Numbered from the stretch's first letter, positions 9,341 through 18,623 are shown. The stretch is DNA of 64,000 nt from Bacillota bacterium (GCA_023426245.1 JAFABB010000034.1:93440-157439); one strand, 5' to 3'. Program-made: numbers and translations. The notes: generated from the sequence alone by a model not told the origin.

Positions 9341-9649
9341 CCTATCCTCCTCTTTTGACTCATCATAAGTTCTACAATACCCCATAACTTTCACTTGTCT
9401 CCGATAATTGCGGTCCCTTACCGCTTTTGTTTCATAAGACTATTCCACATATATCCAATACTCCCTACATCCTATGATCCTGTTTTAACACGGAAGCTAG
9501 TTTGATATCGAGCAACCAATTAACCAATGATTCTAAACAAGTACCGGACATGTTTCTCGTGCTCAATCCCACTCATAAAATATACCAAAATAACATTTCG
9601 ACTAGAAATCGACTCTACAACGAGGAAACCAAACACTGGAGGAATTTCG
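9341..9649. other. Divergent intergenic region, nitroreductase / bicupin
   Basis: It holds the upstream signals for two divergent genes. Short open frames at 9502-9649 lack ribosome binding sites and run into the bicupin start, so I do not call them. I can assign no -35/-10 pair with confidence. Confidence 0.4.
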
Positions 9650-10831
9650 ATGGATTTACCAAATCAGAATCGGGCATTATGCAACCTGATTATGTCCGGA
9701 TATATACCACAACCTATAAGGGGCATAGCCGGGGCAACCGATCCCGGCCCCCGTGATATTCTTCGCGACCTTGAAAATCCCGACATCCTGACCCCGCCCG
9801 TTACCGATGCCGGGTTACTCCCCAATATGAAATTTTCCTTCTCCGACGCCCATATGACATTAAAACCAGGAGGATGGTCACGGGAAGTTACCGCAAGAGA
9901 TATGCCGGTTATGACCACGATGGCCGGGGTTAATATGCGCCTGACCCCCGGCGGAGTGCGCGAGGTTCATTGGCATATTGCCTCCGAATGGTCTTATATG
10001 CTTATAGGTAGTGCACGGGTAACCGCCGTTGACCAATGCGGGCGGAACTTCATTGCCGATATCGGTCCGGGAGATCTCTGGTATTTTCCCCCGCGCCTTC
10101 CCCATTCCCTTCAAGGCTTGAAAGATGGCTGCGAATTTCTGCTTCTTTTTGACGATGGGAATTTTTCCGACCTGAATACGATATCCCTATCGGATTTGTT
10201 TGCGCACTATCCGAAAGAAGTGCTGGCTGCCAATTTCGGTGTACCGGTGAGTGACTTTAATTGCCTCCCTTCCGGGCAGGTCTATATCTATCAGGGTACC
10301 GTTCCGGGTCCCTTGGAGTGCGAGGCTGTGCAATCCCCCTATGGAACCGTTCCCCAAAGCTTCAAGCATCGCTTGTTGGCCCAAAAACCCCGGGAAACGC
10401 TGGGGGGGAGTGTACGAATAGCCGATACTTCCAACTTTCCCGTTACAAAAACCACCGCCGCGGCGCTGGTTGAGATCAAACCTGGGGCGATGCGGGAAAT
10501 TCATTGGCATAATAATAACGATGAGTTTCAATATTTCATCTCCGGCAAGGCGCGTCAGACAGTATTTGGGGAAAACGGCAAATCCCGTACCTTTGATTAT
10601 CGCGCCGGCGATGTCGGCTATGTACCCGTTGGCTATGTACATTATATTCAAAATACAGGCAATGAAACGGTTTGGTTTTTGGAAGCCTTCAAGAGCGATC
10701 GCTTTGAAGGAATTTCCCTGAACCAAATGATGGCCGTTACCCCTCCCGAGTTGATTGCCGATAATATTCATGTCGGACCGGAATTTTTGAATTCGCTGCG
10801 CCGAGAGGAATGTCCGGTGGTTCCATGCTAA
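9650..10831 (+). CDS. Bicupin of the oxalate decarboxylase family
   Basis: Predicted Mn-dependent oxalate decarboxylase (oxalate to formate and CO2), cytoplasmic, no signal peptide. ATG 9650 follows GGAGGAATTTCG. Both cupins keep the metal ligands: HWHIASEWSYML with a later LPHSL, and HWHNNNDEFQYF with a later YVHYI. The C-terminal half (SNFPVTKTTAAALVEIKPGA, ISLNQMMAVTPPE) closely follows Bacillus OxdC. The N-terminal active-site lid, SENST in OxdC, reads SDLNT here, so the proton-donating Glu is replaced by Asp and Asn is at the fourth position. Oxalate decarboxylase remains the best call, but oxidase or altered activity is possible. A terminator follows at 10936. Confidence 0.88.
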   Translation: MDLPNQNRALCNLIMSGYIPQPIRGIAGATDPGPRDILRDLENPDILTPPVTDAGLLPNMKFSFSDAHMTLKPGGWSREVTARDMPVMTTMAGVNMRLTPGGVREVHWHIASEWSYMLIGSARVTAVDQCGRNFIADIGPGDLWYFPPRLPHSLQGLKDGCEFLLLFDDGNFSDLNTISLSDLFAHYPKEVLAANFGVPVSDFNCLPSGQVYIYQGTVPGPLECEAVQSPYGTVPQSFKHRLLAQKPRETLGGSVRIADTSNFPVTKTTAAALVEIKPGAMREIHWHNNNDEFQYFISGKARQTVFGENGKSRTFDYRAGDVGYVPVGYVHYIQNTGNETVWFLEAFKSDRFEGISLNQMMAVTPPELIADNIHVGPEFLNSLRREECPVVPC

Positions 10832-10935
10832 TTTAGGATGGGGATCGAAATCTAATTTCCGTTCTTTACAAATCCGTTGAATCGCAAATTACGACCTTCC
10901 TATTGCCAAAGATTTTACTTCCTATAAACAAAAAA

Positions 10936-10972
10936 AGGCCGCCTCTATTCGAAGCAGCCTCTTTTCTTCTTT
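10936..10972. terminator. Terminator after the bicupin gene
   Basis: AGGCCGC and GCAGCCT form a stem (one mismatch) with CTTTTCTTCTTT after it, and AAAAAA before it on the plus strand, so it may work in both directions between converging genes. Confidence 0.6.
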
Positions 10973-11046
10973 AATCCGGGCAACTGTTATGAAAGACGTT
11001 TTTCGATTGAATTTCCGCCCTTCTCATTCTAAATCCCTTGGTTCTC

Positions 11047-11247
11047 TCACTGTAACGTCTGATGATGTTCCCCCATCACCCGCACAAACTCCAACAGTTC
11101 TTCCTTGGTAAGTCCTAAAATTCCAGGATTTGTCGAATAGAAATAAATCTGATCATTTGCTTTGGAATAAAATACAACCCAATCCGTAATTGTCGCAATC
11201 GCCATTACATCTTTCGGTACTCCATTTTCCAAAGTCCAGGCCATCAT
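11047..11247 (-). CDS. Small hypothetical protein, 66 aa
   Basis: ATG 11247 follows AAAGGGGTGTTT. The product is soluble and mixed alpha/beta, with an aromatic stretch ITDWVVFYSKANDQIYFYS and a helical tail (TKEELLEFVRVMGEHHQ). I recognise no family. It is isolated between the bicupin terminator and the azl operon on the opposite strand. The good binding site and protein-like composition argue that it is a real gene. Confidence 0.6.
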   Translation of the reverse strand: MMAWTLENGVPKDVMAIATITDWVVFYSKANDQIYFYSTNPGILGLTKEELLEFVRVMGEHHQTLQ

Positions 11248-11607
11248 AAACACCCCTTTTGATTAGTGTCTAATTCCGGTGACCAAATTCTTTGAATCCT
11301 GAAACAATAACCCCCTTAAAACAATAACCGGTTTCCTGCTTGTGAATCATCCTTCACTTTTGGTAAACCGGTTAGAATACTGCTAGACTTTTTCATCTAT
11401 TATAGAGATTCGATTGAAAAACCAAAAGACCTGCTGGAAAAGAAGATGTAATTTAATTTTAATCATTTTTCATTTAACCCCCTATGGGTGGTTGGTATTC
11501 CATCTCCCTTAATTGGATGTTTTCATTGAGTCAATCGTTGGTATAATTGAATTCATATTGATTACCCATTCGTCATTATTTCAAGCAAAATCGAAAGGAA
11601 CTGACCC
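11248..11607 (+). promoter_or_regulatory. Upstream region of azlCD with candidate -10
   Basis: A 360-bp region with no gene. A TATAAT at 11542-11547 lies about 60 nt before azlC, with only a poor -35 match (TTTTCA at 11520-11525, 16-nt spacer). AT-rich otherwise; no T-box or other leader is recognised. Confidence 0.35.
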
Positions 11608-12366
11608 ATGCCGAAAATTATTATAGCCGGTCCTCTGGAAAAACAGCTTCAGCCCTTTATGAAAGGATTCATTATTACCCTTCCATTAGGAATCAGTGTA
11701 TTCATCTATGGAATCGTGTTTGGGGTTCTATCCCAAAAGGCGGGACTTTCTTTCTTCGCAACCTTATGTATGTCTTGTTTCATATTCGCAGGCGCTTCCC
11801 AGATCACGGCGGTACAAATGATGAGCGGAGGCGGCAACCCTTTTACCGTCATCTTTACCGTGTTCATCATTAATTTACGTCATTTTTTGATGGCCGCTTC
11901 TCTGGCGCCTTCTCTCAAAAACGAGCCGATTCGATTCAAATTGGCCAGTGCTTACTTTTTAACCGATGAAAGTTATGCGGTAACTTATTCTTATTTTCGG
12001 GATCATTCGCGCACCTCTGCTCCCTCCGCCTTATTTTTTTTGGGATGCGGCCTTAATATCTATCTTTTTTGGTTTATTGCAACTTTATCCGGTTTCTTAT
12101 TTGGAAACGTGTTGCCGGACCAAATTAAATATGTCCTCGATTTTGCCTTTGCGGCAACTTTTATTGGAATGCTCATCCCTTTAATCTGCGATTTTCCGAC
12201 GATTGTATCAACAATTGTTTCGGCAGCCGTTTCAATTTGGGGTTATCTATCCCTGCCCGGCAAATGGTACATCATCATTGCGGTATTCACTGCCAGTTTT
12301 TCAGGATATCTTGCCGATTTAATTCAAAAATCCATACTTACCTCTACACGGAGGATTAGCGAATGA
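11608..12366 (+). CDS. azlC: AzlC-family branched-chain amino acid exporter, large subunit
   Basis: A membrane protein of the LIV-E (AzlC) family, which exports branched-chain amino acids together with AzlD. ATG 11608 follows AAAGGAACTGACCC. It has the family pattern: cytoplasmic start, GFIITLPLGISVFIYGIVFG helix, FAGASQITAVQM motif, VFIINLRHFLMAASL, FLTDESYAVTYSYF, and about seven to eight membrane segments. At 252 residues it is a normal length. Its last 4 bp overlap the azlD start, so the two are translationally coupled. Confidence 0.92.
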   Translation: MPKIIIAGPLEKQLQPFMKGFIITLPLGISVFIYGIVFGVLSQKAGLSFFATLCMSCFIFAGASQITAVQMMSGGGNPFTVIFTVFIINLRHFLMAASLAPSLKNEPIRFKLASAYFLTDESYAVTYSYFRDHSRTSAPSALFFLGCGLNIYLFWFIATLSGFLFGNVLPDQIKYVLDFAFAATFIGMLIPLICDFPTIVSTIVSAAVSIWGYLSLPGKWYIIIAVFTASFSGYLADLIQKSILTSTRRISE

Positions 12367-12686
12367 ATTCTTTTACTGTAATCTTGATAATCATGGGGGG
12401 AGCCCTTGCAACCTATTGTACCCGTTTTCCCTTCCTACTCTATTCCGGGTCCAAACAAATTCCGCCATGGCTGGAGAAATATATGAGTTTCATTGCTCCG
12501 GCAGTACTGACCGCCTTGATTGTCCCCATGATCTTTGTCAGACAAGACAAGATCGATTTTACAATCACCAATGATTACTTATGGGCGGCAATCACCTCGG
12601 GCTTTACAGCTTACTTTTCTAAAAATACCTTTGCAACCGTTATTACAGGTATTTTAACGGTTAGTTTGTTCGTATACCTGAGTTGA
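12363..12686 (+). CDS. azlD: AzlD-family branched-chain amino acid exporter, small subunit
   Basis: The small partner of AzlC, 107 residues with four predicted membrane helices. The start overlaps the azlC stop in an ATGA arrangement. The ALATYCTRFPFLL and FIAPAVLTALIVPMIF segments are typical of AzlD. No separate promoter is seen. I find no obvious terminator in the 140 bp that follow, before pncA. Confidence 0.9.
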   Translation: MNSFTVILIIMGGALATYCTRFPFLLYSGSKQIPPWLEKYMSFIAPAVLTALIVPMIFVRQDKIDFTITNDYLWAAITSGFTAYFSKNTFATVITGILTVSLFVYLS

Positions 12687-12829
12687 ATCCAAACAGTTCC
12701 GTGTCGAGCCAAGTAAAAAGAGGGTCAAATATTTTTGTTAAAAGCAGGGTTAATAATATCGGTAAAGAATTCATATATTTAAACTTATATCAAAGAAACT
12801 TTATATGATATTAAAGTGAGGTGTCTGAT

Positions 12830-13402
12830 ATGAAATCAGCTCTATTAGTCATTGACGTTCAAAACGATTTTTGCCCCGGCGGGGCTTTGGCAGTGCAAGA
12901 AGGCGACAAGATAATACCCATTATCAATGAATTGATACCTCAATTTGAAATTATTGTCTACAGCCGGGATTGGCATCCCCTAAACCATATCAGCTTCGGC
13001 AATCCCCCAAAGTTTACCGATAAATCCTGGCCGGTCCATTGTGTCGCCAATACCCGGGGTGCTGATTTTCACCCTGAATTGTCATTCACTCTTAACGCTC
13101 TGATTATTGAAAAAGGGACAGCGGTTGATGAAGAGGCTTATAGTGCTTTTCAGGGGACACCGCTCGCCCAGAGTTTACATAAGCTTAACGTAGACACTGT
13201 TTTTGTCACCGGTCTGGCAACTGATTATTGCGTCAAATTTACCGCCCTGGATGCCTTAAAGGAAAAACTAAAAGTATACCTGGTTCAAGATGCCTGCAAA
13301 GGAGTTGACAATCCTTCCGGGACGGTGAAAAAAGCCCTTGACGAGATGCAGGAAGCAGGTGTACAAATTATTAACGCTAATGAGGTGGAAAACATCTTAT
13401 GA
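12830..13402 (+). CDS. pncA: Nicotinamidase (isochorismatase fold)
   Basis: Converts nicotinamide to nicotinate for NAD salvage. ATG 12830 is preferred because GTGAGGTG lies 6-8 nt upstream; the GTG at 12821 is inside that site. The catalytic Asp (VIDVQNDF), metal-site residues (SRDWHPLNHISF), catalytic Lys (IIEKGTAV), the SAFQGT loop and the nucleophile Cys with its cis-peptide region (GLATDYCVKFTALDAL) are all present. It overlaps pncB by 4 bp, so the two consecutive salvage steps are coupled. Confidence 0.95.
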   Translation: MKSALLVIDVQNDFCPGGALAVQEGDKIIPIINELIPQFEIIVYSRDWHPLNHISFGNPPKFTDKSWPVHCVANTRGADFHPELSFTLNALIIEKGTAVDEEAYSAFQGTPLAQSLHKLNVDTVFVTGLATDYCVKFTALDALKEKLKVYLVQDACKGVDNPSGTVKKALDEMQEAGVQIINANEVENIL

Positions 13403-14889
13403 ATAAGGATACTGCCGTTGATTGGTCCAAACGCGAAGACTCCGCTCTGCTCACCGATTTATATGAGCTGACAATGTTTTATGGATTCTGGAAATATCAC
13501 AAACATGAACAGCGGGCCTGCTTTGAATACTTCTTTCGCTTGTTGCCTCCCCATAACGGATTTGCTCTATCTGCCGGCTTAGAACAAGTTTTGGAATTCC
13601 TCAGAAACTTTAAATTTAATTCCAGCGATTTGGACTACCTGGGGCAACAAGGTTTTGAACGGGGGTTTTTAGACTACCTTCAAAACCTGAACTTGGATAT
13701 TGATTTATGGGCTGTACCGGAAGGGACCGTTGTTTTTCCCCATGAACCAATCCTGCGGATTGAAGGTCCCTTAGGGGTTCTACAACTTCTGGAAACCTTT
13801 CTTTTAAATGCCCTCAATTATCCTACTTTGGTGGCAACCAAAGCAGCCAGAGTCTGTTATGCCGCGCATGGCGACCCGGTCATGGAATTCGGCTTACGCC
13901 GCGCTCAAGGTCCTGACGGAGGAATATCAGGGGCTAGAGCTGCTGTAATTGGCGGTTGCATAGGAACTTCCAATACTTTGGCCGGAAAACTATATGATAT
14001 CCCAACACTTGGAACCCATGCCCATAGTTGGGTCATGAGCTTTGATAGTGAATATGATGCCTTTCGTGCCTATGCCACTGCATTTCCCAATAATAACACA
14101 TTATTGGTTGATACCTATGATCCGTTGCAAAGCGGTATACCCAACGCTGTAAAAGTATTCAAAGAGCTCCGGGAGCAAGGATTCTCCTGCAGAGGTGCTG
14201 TACGCCTGGATTCCGGAGATTTGGCAAAATTATCCAAGGAAGCTTACCGGCTTTTTCAGGAGGAGGGTTTTGATAATCCCCTCATCGTTGCATCCAATGA
14301 ACTGGATGAGGATTTGATCGCCGAGCTGAAAAGGCAGGGCGCAAAAATCAATTCCTGGGGGGTCGGGACCCACTTAATTACCTCCAGTAATTGCGCTTCC
14401 CTGGGCGGCGTTTACAAATTAGTGGCAATTGAAGGAGAACGGGGATGGGAACCCAAGATTAAAATTTCGGCCAATAGTGCAAAAATAACCGACCCGGGCC
14501 GAAAAAAAATTATTCGTTATTACAATGCCGAAGACCGTCCGTTAGCCGATGTGCTTTATCTGGAGGGTGAACCCATCCAACAAAACCGGATTATTACCCA
14601 TGATCGGGATAACCTGATTAAAGAGATCGTTTTTAAAGCCGACCACTACCGCGAACTGAATGAGAAACAAGTCGTTCAAGGCAAAGTAACGGCCTCACAG
14701 ATTTCTGTAAAAGAAATCCGGAGCAGGGCTCAAAATAACCTCGCCGAATTTCCGGATGAATATCGTCGTTTACGGTATCCTCAAACCTATGATGTGTTGT
14801 TATCTCCTGAAACAGCGCGTGTTAAACAAACTCTGTTGGAAGCGGCCAATTTCTACCGGACCGAGACCGCAGCCGGAAAAGAGTCATAG
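13399..14889 (+). CDS. pncB: Nicotinate phosphoribosyltransferase
   Basis: Makes nicotinate mononucleotide from nicotinate and PRPP, the rate-setting step of NAD salvage. The start overlaps the pncA stop. At 496 residues it has the size of the longer bacterial form. Seen are LLTDLYELTMFYGFWKY at the N-terminus, EFGLRRAQGPDGG, the phosphorylatable His in GTHAHSWVMSFDSEYDAF, AVRLDSGDLAKLSKEA, and a C-terminal beta domain. A strong terminator follows, and the HAD gene beyond it converges. Confidence 0.95.
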   Translation: MNKDTAVDWSKREDSALLTDLYELTMFYGFWKYHKHEQRACFEYFFRLLPPHNGFALSAGLEQVLEFLRNFKFNSSDLDYLGQQGFERGFLDYLQNLNLDIDLWAVPEGTVVFPHEPILRIEGPLGVLQLLETFLLNALNYPTLVATKAARVCYAAHGDPVMEFGLRRAQGPDGGISGARAAVIGGCIGTSNTLAGKLYDIPTLGTHAHSWVMSFDSEYDAFRAYATAFPNNNTLLVDTYDPLQSGIPNAVKVFKELREQGFSCRGAVRLDSGDLAKLSKEAYRLFQEEGFDNPLIVASNELDEDLIAELKRQGAKINSWGVGTHLITSSNCASLGGVYKLVAIEGERGWEPKIKISANSAKITDPGRKKIIRYYNAEDRPLADVLYLEGEPIQQNRIITHDRDNLIKEIVFKADHYRELNEKQVVQGKVTASQISVKEIRSRAQNNLAEFPDEYRRLRYPQTYDVLLSPETARVKQTLLEAANFYRTETAAGKES

Positions 14890-14909
14890 TTTAAACTGTA
14901 AATCAAAAT

Positions 14910-14985
14910 ATCTTTTCACTATGGCTCCGTGGCCATACATCTAAATTATGGGCCACAGAGCCACACAGATAAAATATTTTATTCT
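14910..14985. terminator. Bidirectional terminator between pncB and the HAD gene
   Basis: TGGCTCCGTGGCC (14922-14934) pairs with GGCCACAGAGCCA (14951-14963) with one mismatch, with AT-rich flanks (AAATATCTTTT / AGATAAAATATTTT) on both sides. Confidence 0.75.
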
Positions 14986-15632
14986 TTCAAAAGTCTCAAC
15001 AATTCCGGCGGTTCGTGAATCAATGTCTTGGCGCCGGAAGCAAGCAATTCTTCAGCAGTCCGGAAACCCCACAATACTCCAACCGGGTACATTCCTGCCG
15101 CTGTTGCAGTCTTCATATCCGTATCGGTATCTCCTAAATAAAGAAACTTTTCGGGTTCGATCTGGAGTGTTGAAGCGATCTCCAACGCTACGGAAGGATC
15201 CGGTTTTTTAGGCACTCCCTCTCTGGCTCCAATAACCGGCTGAAAATGCCAATCGGGCAGTAATTCCTTAATAATGAGTTTCGTCAACGGGTCCGGCTTA
15301 TTGGATAATACAGCGAATTGAATTTTTTGTTGTGCCAAACCGGTCAATAATTCTGGTATCCCTGGATAAGCATGGGTTTTATCGCCCCAATGCTTACCGT
15401 ATTCTTCCCTCATTACAATACCGCATTTCTTAATTTCCTCCAGGGAAGAATTAGAGGGCAACGCTCTGGCGGCTAACATCTCCATTCCGTCCCCTACAAA
15501 AAATCGGTACTTATCTACCTGATGCGTAGCGTATCCCAACCGGGACAAAACCCGATTCATGGAGTCCGCCAAATCTTCAAGAGTATTAAGCAATGTACCG
15601 TCCAAGTCGAAGAGTACGGCTTGATATTTCAT
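14979..15632 (-). CDS. HAD-family phosphatase, phosphoglycolate phosphatase-like
   Basis: A cytoplasmic HAD subfamily IA hydrolase. All four motifs are present: LFDLDGTLLNT (nucleophile and acid/base Asp), VLSNKPD (Thr/Ser motif II), KKPDPSVA (Lys motif III), and YLGDTDTDMKTA (metal Asp pair). The helical cap (about 15-85) fits Gph or PpaX-like enzymes; the real substrate cannot be read from sequence. ATG 15632 follows GGGGTGGTTAG. It converges on pncB. Confidence 0.88.
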   Translation of the reverse strand: MKYQAVLFDLDGTLLNTLEDLADSMNRVLSRLGYATHQVDKYRFFVGDGMEMLAARALPSNSSLEEIKKCGIVMREEYGKHWGDKTHAYPGIPELLTGLAQQKIQFAVLSNKPDPLTKLIIKELLPDWHFQPVIGAREGVPKKPDPSVALEIASTLQIEPEKFLYLGDTDTDMKTATAAGMYPVGVLWGFRTAEELLASGAKTLIHEPPELLRLLKE

Positions 15633-15759
15633 CTAACCACCCCGATTTTATCAGCTACCACGCTATACCCATTCAACATCTTTATCCGAAACAGATGGCG
15701 TAGTTTTTTAATGGTTAAGAAATTCGCCACCCAGCTCTTTCTTCCTGTTTAAGATCAAA

Positions 15760-16920
15760 CTATTCGATCGATAACTCTACCGTAGCGTTACTCGATTCAA
15801 AGTGATACCGCATATCTCCCCAAATTTGGGTCAAAACTTCAGGAGAAACCCAGAATCCGCCGTTCCTGGCTTCTCCTCCTATCATAATACCTTCACATAT
15901 AAATGCTCCGGAAACATTATCCCAGGAAAATCCAGCCCCCAGCGCGGAGGCCACCGCTTTTAAATCAATCTGGACCCCTTTCTCTTTTCCCCAGCATGCT
16001 GATTTACTTAATTCAACCCCATTGAGCAAAACTTTAGGCCGAATAATCCGTAGGGTATTCGCTTCACCGTCCCAAATATACCGCGGACTTTCCCTCGTCC
16101 TGCGATTTAAATCCAACTTACGGTAACCCATAAAAGAATCATTGTCGGGTTTTCCCATATCGGCCTTCTGGGATAAAATCGATAAAGTTTCCATGGATTT
16201 TTGGGAAATATAGACATTTTGCCGCCAATAGAAACCATCAATATCGATAGTTTCCCCGCTAAATTTGATAACTCTCGGAACTTCAACTTTTAAAGGCCTT
16301 TTAGCCTGCAAAAGTTCTGATAGGGCCTTCCAATGGGGTTCGTAAATCCATCCCAATTCACGCAAGACTCTACTGCTTTCCGTCTCTAGATTATTCCATT
16401 TATAGATGTCGGGAAAAGCCTCAAGCCAAGCTGTATTCTTTTGATCAACGGATGCATGAACGATCTCATAAACAATCTGAACCGGGGTTCCTATCGGGAC
16501 TATCTCAAAAAGTTTTTTAATATCATTATTGGGGAGGCGAAAACATCCTAATGACGCTGGGGTACCAATCGACCACGAGGCTGAATTACCATGAATTCCA
16601 TAACCTTCGACATTTAGTCCCATCCAATATCTTCCAAGGGGGTTGTTCCGGCCGGGTGGAACCGGTGATCTCCCATCCGATGGATACCAGGTTGGGTCGA
16701 GCACTTTATTGATGATCCAAAAATCTCCCAATGGTGAAGGAGTATCTTGCTTTCCGACAGCTACATCAAATTTCTGATACAAAACCTCACCACGGTATAA
16801 ATACAGTTTGAATTCCGGAAGATTAATCCGTATCAGCCAAGGATTCTCTCCACGACAAGGAATAACACTCCCTAGCAACAACAGTATAAAACTTGCGACC
16901 ATTATTATAAGTTTCTTCAT
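15760..16920 (-). CDS. Secreted L,D-transpeptidase (YkuD) with copper-amine-oxidase-like domain
   Basis: A peptidoglycan cross-linking or remodelling enzyme outside the membrane. Signal peptide 1-24; YkuD domain about 28-150 with His110 in YGIHGNSAS and the catalytic Cys126 in SLGCFRL; a linker; then a C-terminal region about 290-386 that looks like the N-terminal stalk domain of copper amine oxidase (VLLNGVEL, VASALGAGFSWD), a common cell-surface module in Firmicutes. ATG 16920 follows GGGGGCTTACAA. Monocistronic as far as can be seen. Confidence 0.9.
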   Translation of the reverse strand: MKKLIIMVASFILLLLGSVIPCRGENPWLIRINLPEFKLYLYRGEVLYQKFDVAVGKQDTPSPLGDFWIINKVLDPTWYPSDGRSPVPPGRNNPLGRYWMGLNVEGYGIHGNSASWSIGTPASLGCFRLPNNDIKKLFEIVPIGTPVQIVYEIVHASVDQKNTAWLEAFPDIYKWNNLETESSRVLRELGWIYEPHWKALSELLQAKRPLKVEVPRVIKFSGETIDIDGFYWRQNVYISQKSMETLSILSQKADMGKPDNDSFMGYRKLDLNRRTRESPRYIWDGEANTLRIIRPKVLLNGVELSKSACWGKEKGVQIDLKAVASALGAGFSWDNVSGAFICEGIMIGGEARNGGFWVSPEVLTQIWGDMRYHFESSNATVELSIE

Positions 16921-17359
16921 TTGTAAGCCCCCATAAGGATTATCCTAAGTAGGATTCCAAAAGGGATTTTTGAATATTCACCAGTTTATGTTTTACAGCC
17001 AAACTAAAAAACTCAAAAACTATTTTCCAGACAGGTGGATTAGCCAGAAACTACATTTTTCATAATCGTGCGGATATTTTGAGCATATGATGATTCAGTT
17101 GATGATAAGGAAATTATTGTAAAAAGTATATTTTTACCTAAAGATAAAACAAAATCAGGAACCCTGCTTAAAAAATTTGAGAACTCAAAAAAAGTATTGA
17201 TTCAGATGCCAAACGGGCCGATTAATTATAGGAGTCACTATAAAAAATTCCTATTAAAATTTTTGTTTAAATTTAGTAACTAATGATGGTATAATTAGAA
17301 TTTGAGAGTTAACGATTTTGTACGGCGAAGAAATAAATAAATTTTGGAAAAGGTGCTTC
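16921..17359 (+). promoter_or_regulatory. Intergenic region with candidate pssA promoter
   Basis: No gene. A TATAAT at 17290-17295 lies 65 nt before the pssA start, but its -35 is not clear. The 16990-17250 part is AT-rich and shows open stretches with no binding site. Nothing else can be supported. Confidence 0.4.
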
Positions 17360-17896
17360 ATGCAAAAGACTATTAAAAAAATCAAATCTTCTCTTGCGGT
17401 CATTGTTAGCTTACTCAATGCAAGTCTTGGAATTTTGGCCATTTATTATGCTTATCTTCAAATTTATAACATTGCCTGCATCCTGATGATAGCTGCTTTC
17501 TGTACCGATGGATTGGATGGATTTTGTGCCCGACGATTTCATTCCTCTTCCGATTTTGGCAGAGAAATCGATTCTCTTTGTGATTTAGTTTCTTTTGGTA
17601 TAGCGCCTGGCTTTCTTATCGCGACTATTACCCCCAATGTTATTACATTAATGCTTTTTATCTTGATCGTAGCTTCCGGTATTTTACGCCTGGCCAAATT
17701 TAATGTCACCAAATTTGATGGCTATTTTCGCGGAACTCCGATTACCTTGAATGGTTTATTGATTCCGCTCAGTTTCTTTGTTTTTCCCAATCTTATGCCT
17801 TTCATTGCGGCGTTTTTAACGGTAACGATGAATGTGCCACTAAAGATTAAGAAATTATCCTTTAAGCGAAACAAACCCGTTCAAAACAACCTGTAA
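17360..17896 (+). CDS. pssA: CDP-diacylglycerol-serine O-phosphatidyltransferase
   Basis: A membrane enzyme that makes phosphatidylserine from CDP-diacylglycerol and serine. ATG 17360 is preferred over the TTG at 17318 because AAAAGGTG lies 5 nt upstream. The CDP-alcohol phosphatidyltransferase signature is complete: DGLDGFCARR, 8 residues, GREIDSLCD. It is 178 residues with about six membrane helices, the short Bacillus-type form. psd follows 30 bp downstream, so the two consecutive steps of phosphatidylethanolamine synthesis form an operon. Confidence 0.93.
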   Translation: MQKTIKKIKSSLAVIVSLLNASLGILAIYYAYLQIYNIACILMIAAFCTDGLDGFCARRFHSSSDFGREIDSLCDLVSFGIAPGFLIATITPNVITLMLFILIVASGILRLAKFNVTKFDGYFRGTPITLNGLLIPLSFFVFPNLMPFIAAFLTVTMNVPLKIKKLSFKRNKPVQNNL

Positions 17897-17926
17897 CTTA
17901 TTGGACAATTTTAAACATCCGAAGGA

Positions 17927-18565
17927 GTGGTAACGATTAAAATCCGTTTTGCAAAAGAAGTTATACCTTATGCCGTTATATTGTTGATTCTGGTTATTGG
18001 AATCGGTTATTTCTTTCCTTATGTAGCATTAGTTCCATTGGCATTATTAATTTTTGTATTGTTTTTCTTTCGTAATCCGGTACGTAATGTTATTCATAAT
18101 CCTCTCCACATATTGTCACCTGCGGATGGTCAGGTAATGGCAATCACCGAATACGAGGATCAGGAATTTTTTCATTCCCGGGTAAAAAAAGTCACCATCT
18201 TTCTTTCCGTGCTCAATGTTCATATCAACCGTAGTCCAATTTCAGGTAAAGTTGTGTATCTGAAATACACCGAAGGCAAATTCCTGCCGGCTTATAAAGA
18301 AGAAGCCGGACTTGTCAATGAGCGGAATACCATCGGCGTGGAAAGTGATCAATCGAAAATTCTAGTGCATCAAATTGCCGGGATTCTCGCCAGAAGAGTG
18401 GTTTGCCGAAGCAAAGTCGGTGATGTGCTGGATCAGGGAGAAATCTTTGGACTGATTAAATTTGGGTCTTGCACGGAAATTGTTTTCCCCAGTACTGTCC
18501 AGGTGAATGTGAAAAAAAATGACAAAGTCAAAGCCGGTATTACCGTAATAGGCACTTTTCAATAA
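17927..18565 (+). CDS. psd: Phosphatidylserine decarboxylase, short pyruvoyl type
   Basis: Converts phosphatidylserine to phosphatidylethanolamine. Two N-terminal membrane helices (about 12-50) are followed by the catalytic domain: FFFRNPVR, LSPADGQV, FLSVLNVHINRSPISG, and the self-cleavage site FGSCTEIV, whose Ser becomes the pyruvoyl group. At about 212 residues it matches the small archaeal/Firmicute class. The start is unusual. GTG 17927 lies inside AAGGAGTG, while the in-frame ATT at 17936 is 8 nt from the binding site and would give MKIR-like IKIRF; no in-frame ATG or TTG exists before an upstream TAA. Confidence 0.92.
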   Translation: MVTIKIRFAKEVIPYAVILLILVIGIGYFFPYVALVPLALLIFVLFFFRNPVRNVIHNPLHILSPADGQVMAITEYEDQEFFHSRVKKVTIFLSVLNVHINRSPISGKVVYLKYTEGKFLPAYKEEAGLVNERNTIGVESDQSKILVHQIAGILARRVVCRSKVGDVLDQGEIFGLIKFGSCTEIVFPSTVQVNVKKNDKVKAGITVIGTFQ

Positions 18566-18585
18566 GTGGCCCGTTTATGACAAAA

Positions 18586-18623
18586 AATGGCCGCCCCGCT
18601 TTTGCTGAACACGGAGCGGCATT
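18586..18623 (+). terminator. Probable terminator after psd
   Basis: AATGGCCGCCCCG pairs imperfectly with CGGAGCGGCATT, 20 nt past the psd stop, followed by the weak AT tail ATTATG. Confidence 0.5.

Noticed and set aside
10187..10771. 194-residue antisense frame inside the bicupin gene
   Set aside because: A shadow of the conserved cupin coding strand; the plus-strand frame carries all family motifs.
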